Source: Cyprinodon diabolis | Taxonomy: Eukaryota; Chordata; Actinopteri; Cyprinodontiformes; Cyprinodontidae | NCBI GenBank assembly: GCA_030533445.1 | Contig: CM060064.1 | Span: forward strand, 1,653,416-1,717,415 | Direction: 5' to 3' | Length of the DNA: 64,000 nt | Part shown: positions 25,101 through 37,100 of the stretch, piece after piece | Layout: every line of letters begins with the position of its first letter | How positions within the stretch are numbered: the first letter of the stretch is position 1 | The notes under the pieces: model-generated | What the model saw: the letters and a program-made list of their open reading frames with translations, nothing else | Told to the model about the DNA's origin: nothing | Databases searched by the model: none | Translations under genes and position numbers: made by a program

Positions 25101-28100
25101 TAAAATTTTGTTTCTAGAGCCTTTGGACAGCTCTGTGGTCTTTGACATGTTAGTAGTTGGATTTCTACTGATTGTATGGGGTGGACAGGTGTCTTTATGC
25201 AGCTAACAACCTCAAACAGGTCCATCTAATTTAGGATAATAACTGGAGTGGAGATTAACATTTTGAAGACAGACTGGTGTTTAAATGTTTATTAGCAGCT
25301 GGATCTGTCATGAATTAGAACAGAGGACCCAGTATTCAAGGCCCGACAGAAAGTGGGATAACTCAAAAAGCATTTCTTTAAAACACAGAGTGGAGTAGCA
25401 GCTGCTAGGGCATCTAAGGCTGGAACCTCTGCAGAAGAGAAACATAGGTACAGTGGGGGAAATAAGTATTTTACCCCTTGCTGATTTTACAGGTTTGCCC
25501 ACTTACAAAGAATGCTACAATCTACAATTTTAATCATATCTACATTTTTACAGTGAGAGACAGAATCCCAAAGAAAATTCCAGAAACTCACATCATATGA
25601 ATTTATAAAAATTTAAACCATCTGATGAGGAAAAACAAGTATTTGACCCCCTACCAAACAGCATGTATTCTGGCTCCTACAATCCAGTTAGTCTTTCTTT
25701 AAGACACAGCCCCAATCCCAACCAATTATCTACATCAAATACATCTGCCTCACCTTGTTACCTGTATAAAAGACACCTGTCAACAGCCAAACAACCAACA
25801 TCACCACCATGGGCAACACCAAAGAGCGTCCTACGGACATCAGGGACAAGATTGTTGATCTGCACAAGGCTGGAATGGGCTACAAGAGAATCGGAAACAA
25901 CTTGGAGAGAAAAGATCAACTGTCGGTGCAGTTATCAGGAAATGGAAGAAGCACCACACCACCGCCAACCTCCCTCGGTCTGGGCCTCCACACAAGATCT
26001 GGCCTGGTGGGGTGTCCCTGATAATGCCAACGATGAGGAAACATGCCAAAACCACAAGGAGGGAACTGATGAATCAACTGAAGGCGGCTGGGACCACAGT
26101 TACAAAAGAAACGGTTGGTAACACACTACGCCGTCATGGATTGAAATCCTGCAGCGCACGCAAGGCCCCCCTGCTGAAGAAAAAACATGTACAGGTCCGC
26201 ATGAAGTTCGTCATTCACCACCTGGACGACTCAGAAGAGGCCTGGAAGAAGAAGGTGATGTGGTCAGATGAGACCAAAATAGAACTTTTTGGCTTCAACT
26301 CAACTCGTCGTGTTTGGAGGGCAAAGAACACTGAGTACAACCCAAAGAACACAATCTCCACCATCAAACATGGTGGTGGCCACATCATGCTTTGGGGGTG
26401 CTTTTCAGCCAAGGGGACAGGACAACTCCATTGTATTGAGGGGAGGATGGACGGGGCAATGTATGGTGGAATTCTGGACCAACATCTCCTTCCCTCAGTG
26501 AGAGCTGAAGATGGGTGGAGGATGGGTGTTTCAGCACGACAACGACTCTAAGCACACCGCCAAAGCAACGAAAGAGTGGCTGAAGAAGAAGCACATCAAG
26601 GTTCTGGAGTGGCCTAGCCAGTCTCCACACCTGAATCCAATTGAAAATCTTTGGAGGGAGCTTAAAATTCCAGTTGCCAGGCGACAACCTGGGAACCTGA
26701 ATGATTTGGAGGCTGTCTGCAGGGAGGAGTGGGCCAATATCCCTGCTGAAATGTGCACAAACCTTGCCACCACCTATAAAAACCGTTTGAAATCTGTGCT
26801 GGCCAATAATGGCTTTTCTACAAAATATTAACATGCTGTTTGTCCAGGAGGTCAAATACTTGTTTTTCCTCATCAGATGGTTATCAATTTTTATAAATTC
26901 ATATGAAATGAATTTCTGGAATTTTCTTTGGGATTCTTTCTCTCACTGTTAGAATGTACATATGATTAAAATTATAGATTGTTGCATTCTTTGTAAGTGG
27001 GCAAACCTGCAAAATGAGCAAGGGGTCAAATACTTATTTCCCCCACTGTAAGTGACCATGATAACCTGTCAGGAGATGATTATCATTGTGAGTCGTTATC
27101 CATGCCCAGAGAATGACCTAGGATCCAGCCGGTGGGCCAACAAGATGCGGCGGGCGCCGCCCAGAGTGTGCCGGTTGCTGCAGCCCCGGAGAACATGCAG
27201 GAGTCCCAAGCCAGGTCAGGGAAACAGATCAGAACAGGAAAAGGTCCAGGAGTCCAAAGACAGTTCAGGCAAACAGATCAGCACATTAATATACAGGCCC
27301 AGTGGTTGAGAGGCAGAACGGGTTAGGATCATGGAATCAAAAACACCAAGGAAAAACACTCTCGCCACTGACTAGAGAGAACAAGACTAGTAATGACTCT
27401 GATGACTGGATGCAAGCACCTGAAATGGAGGCAGGGGCAGGTGGATCAGATGAGCAGTAATTGGAAACCAGGTTAGACAGGTGAAAGAAATTAATAATTA
27501 AGCCAGTCATCAACTCCAAGATCATAGCAGTATCATACAAATAAATAGAAAAATCATACATTGTGATTTCTGGATTTTTTTTTTCTTTGTATATTATGTC
27601 TCTCCCAGTGGACATGCGCCTACGATGACCATTCCAGACCCCTCCATGATTTCTAAGGGGGAGACTATGCAAAACAGCGATGTGTTCAAATCCTCACTGT
27701 ATACATTCTCTTTACCAACAAGGTTTGACAGCTTTGAGCTGGTTTCCAGAAAAAGGAGAAACCTGGCGAAAATATAAACTTTTCTAAAATAAATCAAAAG
27801 AACCAACAGAAGAAATTTGGGTTTAAATAAATGCCAAAAAAAAGCAGCGATTGTGACTGAAAGCAACAAGCAGAAGTAAACGCTGCTCTGAGTTTGATGA
27901 AGGACACGCTGAGCCCCTCCGTCCACGTCCAGCTGTGGGACAATGTTTGCCTTCAGTGTTTCTGCAAAAACAGAAAGTTGTTGTTGTTTGTTTTTTCTAA
28001 CTCTTGTCTCTTTCTTCTCAGCTGGGGCCGAACATCAAAGAGCTCTTCCGTCTCATGGAGGACTTTGTGGACGTCATTGGCTTAAGGATGAAAGACTTCC

Positions 28101-31100
28101 ACGACATGTATGAAGTCACCGATAACCTAGGTCAGCCCCCTCTGCATACAGGATCTCTGTCTGCTCATCACATAGATTTTCCTCTGGCAGAAGGCAGGTT
28201 TCTGTCGGGAGAATATCACCTGATCACCATCTGTTTATGCAGAGCCTTCCTTTGCTACCATAGTTCCTTCACAAACAAGCTTCTAACAGCAGTAGATGAA
28301 ATGATGTGCTGATCCATCTTCATATTTATATAAACACACATAAATTATAAATTAATACATACTGTTGCTACGGCAGCCAGTATGTATTAAAACAGCCCTG
28401 ACTGCCGCTCGGGCAGTCGGTGACGTGTCGCTTTATTCCCCCAGGTGGGACGGCAGAGAGCCCGTCTCTGTGTCTCTGTGCCACGCTTGTTTGTTCTGAC
28501 GATGACCCTTATCAATCACAGCGTCAGGGAGGCTCAGTTGCATTATTTGCATTTAGCTGTTTTAAGTCAGCATGCGAACACAATAGAACACAAAAAAGCT
28601 TGGACTGGAGACCTCGGTCTCAGCGAGTCGATTTTATCTGGTTACATAAAGGGTTGATAAAATCAATCCAAAAGAAATCAATACAAAGCAGATCAGCCGC
28701 TGTTTCAATGCGATATCAGTTTATTATAAATAGATGTTCAAGTCTCAGATCTGGGATTACTAGAACCCACCATGCAGTCAAAAACCTGGATTTATAAATA
28801 AATAAAAATGATTTGCTAAAGGATTTATGACTATCTTGGCCTCTAAAGTTAGACATGCTGCACTAGAATTAAAAAATAAAGAAGTTTTCTTTGGGTCAAA
28901 AACACAGAACATATACTGTCAGTAAGCTTTAAAAACATAAGGTAATAATTTATAAAAGGTCTCCTTGTCGATTTGAGCAATTCAGAAGCAAATTTTCTGT
29001 CCAGTTTTCCTCTTTTTCACATTAATAATAACAATAATAACAATCTGTATCATACCCCAATCCATACGCCAGCATGATCTGAGCCGTTATGATAATCCAT
29101 ACTTGTATCACCAACCGTACCAGTAGCGCGATCGGTAACGGTAGCACCATCGGTACCAGTAGCGCGATCGGTAACGGTAGCACCATCGGTACCAGTAGCA
29201 CGATCGGTAACGGTAGCACCATCCGTACCAGTACCATCTTTACCAGTGGCACGATTGATATAGGTAGCACCATCTGTACCAGTAGCACGATCAGTATCAC
29301 CATCCGTACCAGTAGCGCGATCGGTAACGGTAGCACCATCGGTACCAGTAGCACGATCGGTAACGGTAGCACCATCCGTACCAGTACCATCTGTACCAGT
29401 GGCACGATCGGTAACGGTAGCACCATCCGTACCAGTAGCACGATCGGTAACGGTAGCACCATCGGTACCAGTAGCACGATCGGTAACGATAGAACCATCG
29501 GTACCAGCAGCACGATCGGTAACGGTAGCACCATCGGTACCAGTAGCACGATCGGTAACGGTAGCACCATCCGTACCAGTACCATCTGTACCAGTGGCAC
29601 GATCGGTAACGGTAGCACCATCCGTACCAGTACCATCCGTACCAGTAGCGCGATCGGTAACGGTAGCACCATCCGTACCAGTAGCACGATTGATATAGCT
29701 AGCACCATCTGTACCTGTAGCACGATCAGTATCACCATCCGTACCAGTAGCGCGATCGGTAACGGTAGCACCATCCGTACCAGTAGCACGATCGGTAACG
29801 GTAGCACCATCGGTACCAGTGGCACGATCGGTAACGGTAGCACCATCCGTACCAGTAGCAAGATTGATATAGGTAGCACCATCTGTACCAGTAGCACGAT
29901 CAGTATCACCATCCGTACCAGTAGAGCGATCGGTAATGGTAGCACCATCCGTACCAGTAGCACGATCGGTAACGGTAGCACCATCGGTACCAGTAGTGCG
30001 ATCGGTAACGATCGCACCATTGGTACCAGCAGCACGATCGGTAGCACCATCCGTACCAGTAGCGCGATCGGTAACGGTAGCACCATCGGTACCAGTAGCA
30101 CGATCGGTAACTCTAGCACCATCCGTACCAGTACCATCTGTACCAGTGGCACGATCGGTAACGGTAGCACCATCCGTACCAGTAGCACGATTGATATAGG
30201 TAGCACCATCTGTACAAGTAGCACGATCAGTATCACCATCCGTACCAGTAGCGCGATCGGTAACGGTAGCACCATCCGTACCAGTAGCACGATCGGTAAC
30301 GGTAGCACCATCGGTACCAGTAGTGCGATCGGTAACGATAGCACCATCGGTACCAGCAGCACGATCGGTAGCACCATCCGTACTAGTAGCACGATTGGCT
30401 AACGGTAGCACCATCCGTACCAGTAGCGAGATCGGTAACGGTATCACCATCCGTACCAGTGGCACGATTGATATAGGTAGCACCATCTGTACCAGTAGCA
30501 CGATCAGGTTCACCATCCGTACCAGTAGCGTGATCAGTAACGGTAGCACCATCCGTACCAGTAGCACCATCGGTACCAGTAGCACGATCGGTAACTGTAG
30601 CACCATCCGTACCAGTACCATCTGTACCAGTGGCACGATCGGTAACGGTAGCACCATCCGTACCAGTAGCAAGATTGATATAGGTAGCACCATCTGTACC
30701 AGTAGCACGATCAGTATCACCATCCGTACCAGTAGAGCGATCGGTAATGGTAGCACCATCCGTACCAGTAGCACGATCGGTAACGGTAGCACCATCGGTA
30801 CCAGTAGTGCGATCGGTAACGATAGCACCATCGGTACCATCAGCACGATCGGTAGCACCATCCGTACCAGTAGTGCGATCGGTAACGATAGCACCATCGG
30901 TACCATCAGCACGATCGGTAGCACCATCCGTACTAGTAGCACGATTGGCTAACGGTAGCACCATCCGTACCAGTAGCGAGATCGGTAACGGTATCACCAT
31001 CCGTACCAGTGGCACGATTGGTAACGGTAGCACCATCCGTACCAGTAGTACGATTGATATAGGTAGCACCATCTGTACCAGTAGCACGATCGGGTTCACC

Positions 31101-34100
31101 ATCCGTACCAGTAGCGTGATCAGTAACGGTAGCACCATTCGTACCAGTAGCGCGATCAGTAGCACCATCCGTACCAGTGGCACGATCTGTAACGGTAGCA
31201 CCATCCGTACCAGTGGCGCAATCGGTAACGGTAGCACCATCCGTACCACTAGCACGATCGGTAACGTTATCGCCATCCATACCATCAGCTCATTTTCGTA
31301 ACCAGATATACAATCAGGTCACCCACAATTTTACGTTGTAAAAAATACCTAAATTACATTTTTCCCTCCTTAAAAATAGTAATCGTACTAAACTTTAATA
31401 TGTTAAAGGTTAATAATGTATTTCCTGTGAAAATAAATGTTTTTAAATCCTTTCTGTTTTATAACTCTTCTGTGCCCAATCTGTGCTGTAAATGGGATCC
31501 TACGCAACTTCCAGGAGCTAACTTTTTCGGCTTTGGATTTAAACATAAATCTAGTCTTTTAGAGTTTAATTTTTCCTTTCTTGTTAACATTATGGTGATG
31601 TAGGCTGACCTCTGCATCCATACCATATCCTTTAGATTAGAAACAACTGTTTTCATCCTATGTAGTTTCCAGTATTGTTTTCCTCATTTGCTCTTTGGTA
31701 GCTGCGCGTCGTTTTAACATCGTATTTCCTCCCTGAAAACGGTGCTTTCCAGAGTTCCATGTTTCTCAGAAGATTTGCTCCATATTCACTGTCAGCCGCT
31801 GCCTTTCTGTGGCCCAGCGGCTATAAATGTTCAACTTTTCATTTCAAAAGGTAAAAACAACATCAAGTATTCATCACAGGGACTCCGCTGGTTGCTGTGA
31901 CCTTCAGATAAAAACCCGGCAAAGTCTGAGCTGGATTGAAGAAGCACATGAGGGAATTGAGGCCATATAAGGGGTCCTGTTTATAACGGCATCTCTGTCT
32001 GGAGCCAAATTGCCACCCACATCAGCAGCATAGCTCTCTTAAGGCTAGCTGACCTCTTCTCTTCTCCCACACGTTAAACATAGGCGGTACAGCGTAAAGA
32101 ATGTTCTCCCAGTACAATCCACAGTTACATCAAAGTTTTGACACATTCTTTAAAGTATTGAAGGCTGCAGGATCGAATCAGATCTGTTTATACAATTAAA
32201 ACTACATATTTATATAGACTGCTTTAAAAACCAAACTGTTGTTTTGCTTCAGATCACACTTTGCCAACTTTAGGTCAAACCAAAATGTTCACATTTTTTT
32301 CCAAGTGCCAAATCCATTAGAGTCCATCAGAGGAATCAAACTCACTAAGAACTGATGGTTCATGTTCTTTTACTTTAGAATGGTCATTGGAGGCGAAGAG
32401 CTATAAGAAAATAAAAGTAAACAACACAATTACATTTCCTTTTAATCCAATAAACAACCGTTTAAACTAAGCAGATCGTAGAAAAACGCACAAATTATAA
32501 AGAAATAAAGAAATAGTGAGCTGACTTCGAGTCGCTTTTCAGAACACCAATTACACAAAAATAAAAACAACAAATGAACAGACATGTTTGATCATAATGA
32601 AGGTATTTTACATGAAGGTACCAGGTTCATCTGTTCAAACTACGGCACCCGTTCATAAATGTTTAGTCATCATTCTGTCCATGAAGGAAACAGGTTCTCA
32701 TTCTGAAGTCAAGATACTACTATAGCCGGTAGGAGAAACTCGGTCCATAAAGTCTTTGAGTGACATCAGCTGAAAGGCTGACTACAGAACAAAAGCTAAA
32801 ATTGGTCAAATTAAAGTTAGTAAACACTCAGGGACAAAGAGCTTAATTAGTGTGGATATGACCTGTGACCTTTGGAAACTCAATAGAAGAGCTGTAGAGA
32901 TATTGTTACGTCTGCAGAAGAGAAAGGAGAGTTTGTGAGGCGGAGAAAATCCAGTGAACTGTGAAGAACAGGGTCCCTATTCTAATCCCAGCAGGGCTTT
33001 TTTATTTGTTTAATCCCATTGAATGAGTTGCTTTGCTTATTTAATCTCTGACTTTTATTGTGTGATCAGCGCTTTTTCTTGGAGCGTCTCTCTGCTTCGC
33101 TCCGCAGTGGAGCTTCTGCAGAGCAAAGTCAGGCTTAAGGTCAAATATTAGCAAAAGCTTTTCACCAATGGCGGACGAGGGAGGGAAGAACTGGGATTAA
33201 AAGTGATATCTTCCAGTTTCTATCACCCAAAACAAACTTTTAAAGGCTGCAGCATCTTTCAGAGCTGCCTCCTCCATCGCTCACTGCCAGCTGACCAGGC
33301 GGCCTCTCCTCCCTCTCCTGATTCTCCAACATAACCTACTACTGGGTTTAACTACGGGATGGAAGTCAAACACGTATATATTTCAGTCAGATTATATCCA
33401 GCAGCTCGTTTTGGGATTATTTGCTTCGTTCTATCTCAGAGGATCTTAGCTGACCATCAAGTTTTGCTTAGAGGTTAGAGTTCCTCAGTGATCCAGACAG
33501 GAAACAGTTCATCGCTCCTAAATATTATGGACACCAAATCAGATGTGATGATCAACCATTTTGGGGGAGTGGCCTAGTGGTTAGGGCATAGAGCTTAGAA
33601 TCCAGAGGTTCTGAGTTTGAGTCCCACTCCCACAGACTGCCACTCTGGGTCCCTGAGCAAGACCTTAACCCCACACTGCTCCCCGGGCGCCGCACAGTGG
33701 CAGCATGGGTTAAAATGGCAGGATGGGTGAAATGCAGAGAGTGAATTTCTCCTATGTGAGATCAATAAAGTTCAATTATTATTGAATATAACATATTTTA
33801 CCTTTATTACTAAACGCCTTACAAAAAAAATATACGCTTTTGAATATTTATGCTGACCTCTTGCTTCAAAGAGATGCATTTCTTCCTGTCGGATTTTTGT
33901 TTAATAAGGAAAATGTCATCAATGGGACAGATGGTCCCATTATTCAAGGTGAGACAGTCAGTACGAAAGTTCAAAACGTTTATTAGAACAAAGACATAAA
34001 CAAACTGAAACTAAAGTGATGCTGTTGGATCTGTGGCTCACGGCGACTGCAGGAGGGGGGCGGGGCACTGCCCAACCTCAGACACACAGGTAAGTGACCA

Positions 34101-37100
34101 CGATCATCTGGTGGTTATCAGACTTGGTCACTTACCTGGTTTAACAGTTCAGTCCATCTCCCTGGAAAGGGGCGCAATCCAGCCGCTGGACTAAAGACTG
34201 ATGCGGCGCGCGCCACCCAGAGTGTCCCCGTTGCCACAGTCCTGGAGGACTTGAAGGAAGCCGATCCTGGACAGGGTTACAGATCAGGCAGGAACAGACA
34301 GGTGACAGGATCCAGGCTTCCAGAAACCATGGAGCTCCCAGGCAGGTTCACAGTCCGACTGAGTCCGGGAGCGTGACCAGACAGACACGCGGGCCGGCTC
34401 GGTAGTGGAGGGTAGCAGAGACAGGACGTGGAACCAGGCTACTGGGATAGAAACTGAACCTCCCCGCCTACAGAGCCAAAAACTCTGAAGGCTCAGCAGG
34501 GGAGGAACAGTGGACGAGCAGGAGACGAGACAGACACAAAACCCTTCTTCCACTGGCCGCCAGGATCCAGGACATGAACCGTGACATCAACTGAACAGAA
34601 AAAACTAAATCTAATGATCTGGCCCTGAATGCTCAGGCTGAACAGAATATAAAGCAAAGGAAACAGGTGAGAGGAATAAATGATAATTACAGCAGGGAGG
34701 GAAAGCGGCAGGTGAAAGGAATGGTGGAGCAATCAGGCCAGATCAAGACATTTCTGAATGATAATTATTTATAGATATTATCTTTATACACATTCAATCA
34801 CCATGTTTCACTCATTTGTTTCCTGCCGACAGTCACTAAAGATAATGTAAGCAGGAGAGGCGTCAATAAAGTATAAATATTTAGGTAGAAATGCTGGCTA
34901 TGTATACTTTACTGGAGTAATTCGTTTTTCTTTTACTCCTTACATTTTTAAAATAGACCCGTTAGTTTTATTTAAGCTCATTTTCATTGTGAACTCTTGG
35001 TAGTTAAAAAAACAAACAAAAAAAACATCAAAATAATTAATTTCATCCAGACATTTAATTTCTTTGTGGTTGGACTCGGCCCTGCCCCAACTTGTTGCTC
35101 ACCACAAACCAAAATAAATAGTTTTTCCAGATGATGCAAAGTTAAATGTGACTCTGTTACCATTAGTTATAAAACTAAGACAATACAGTCTATGGACGTT
35201 ATCATCCAGAATTGTAGAGAAATGTTCCTTTAATAGAGTAGAGCAGGAAAGCTTCTGTCCTTCACAGTTTTTCCTGCGTTACTTTTACTTTTTATACTTT
35301 AAGTAGTTTAAAGAATTGTACTTTTACACTTTTACCGGGGTATAAAGCTAAAATTGATCCTTTAACTTCTGCAAAAGTGTTTTTAACGTAGGACTTATAC
35401 TGGAGGAATAAACATTAATACTCGGGACACATCTGGTCAGAAATGAACTGTAGCTTCTAAGATGTCAATAAAAAAGAAAATAGATGATCTCCGTATCTCC
35501 GGCTCTGGGATTCATGCTGTCACTGTTGCTAGGCAACAGCAGCCCCCCTGAGGTGAGGTTGGGGACAGCGGCTGAAGCTGGACCTCTCATGTCCGGCCTC
35601 CGTGGTTTTGTGGTCCTTTAAAGATTATATCTGGTGGGATTAGATGTTTGCTGGTTTATTTCTCCTTTTCGATTGTCTGAAATCCTGCGCTCAGTTCCCT
35701 ACTTTCGGAAGGAAATTAAAGACCTAATTATTCTCATTTCTTTAGCTTCACGTATCGACGAGGAGCCAAAGAAATGCTTTGGAGGATGATGAGTCACTAA
35801 ACTTCAAGATTTCAGAAAATCATTTCATTTTATTCTTGCATGAAAATTCAGCATCGTTCCTTTCTTACCTGGACACTACAAAGGGACAGGATGGGGGGAG
35901 CTTAACGCCACCAACAGAGGAAGTCTGTCAGACCTTAGGTGTCTCCTTTGGATGCACCGGAACCGTTTGATGGGCTTTTATTTTGGAGGGGCTGTGGCTC
36001 AAGCAGAGCTTTTCATTAATCCAACCCTCATCACTTTCTCTGGAATAATTTTAGAAATAAATGGATACCTTCTTATCGTAGTGGATCTTCTAACCTGCCG
36101 GGAACCAGACAGTTGGAAGCAGGCGTGTCGGGTTCTGGAACATGTTGGTACGACTCAGCCATGTTGAAGCACAGGACCAGATATGCAGAACTGTTCCAGG
36201 ACGCATCCCACAGCAGTCTCAGTCTTCCTGATTTAAGCCAGATTTTTCATGTTTTTATAACAAATCTGGATGAACTTCTGCTTGTTTTATTCAGGCTTTA
36301 AAGTCCAGTCAGCAGGGAATAATCAATGGATCATTATTTATAACTAAAACTAAAATGTTCACAGTGATTTAATGAATTTGAATTCTTAATTTAACCAGAC
36401 TTTTCCTTTAAAAAGCTCAAGTGCTGAACAATCAGTCTGATGGTTCTTACATCCCAGCAGAACCTTGAAGAAAAGCTGACGTTTGTAGGCAGCAATGCAG
36501 CTGACCTGCCGCACAGTTCAGCTTCTGGCCCAATCAGGCCTGTTAGTCTGATTAACTTTCAACCATTTAAACAGGAAGTAAATGTGCTTTTCAATAAGAT
36601 CATTATTTCTGTAAATACTATAGTGTGTTTTTATAGGCCTGATGTCATATTTTAACTTTAAATGTTGTGTTTTTATTATAAAAAAATGTTCCTAAATGAC
36701 ATAAAGTCTTAGAGAAGTTACTGAAATAAAGGATTTTTTTCTATAGTTTACTATTACAGCAGCACATACAAAAACCAACAAAATGGAGAAACTGAATCCT
36801 AATAATAATTAAAAATAACCTTCAGCTTTGAAGCTGAAGCTTTAAAGAGCAGATTATTAGAACCTCCACTGAGCGGCGATTTGGGTGAGATGCCTCTGCC
36901 TGCAGTCCAAGGCTGTGACTTAGTGAGGAAAGTTGGTGCACTAAGGGTGGGGGCGCTCTAAGGGTGGGGGCGCTCTAAGGCAGGGGGCGCTCTAAAGGTG
37001 GGGGCGCTCCAAGGGTGGAGGCGCTCTAAGGGTGGGGGCGCTCTAAAGGTGGGGGCGCTCTAAGGCAGGGGGCGCTCTAAAGGTGGGGGCGTACTAAGGG

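Larger units (their letters stand above)
22558..28021 (+). other. Intron rich in DNA-transposon sequence
   Basis: 5.5 kb. It holds a second copy of the 8752-9360 repeat (23385-23730), a Tc1 transposase fragment on the minus strand (24187-24400), a minus-strand acidic ORF (24463-24813) and a nearly complete Tc1 element (25451-27048) inserted in another dispersed repeat. Confidence 0.8.

Noticed and set aside
29050..30942. 630-codon minus-strand ORF and the 456- and 437-codon ORFs over the same region
   Set aside because: They are produced by a stop-free 36-bp tandem unit. Several frames are open at once and the peptide register shifts inside a single ORF.
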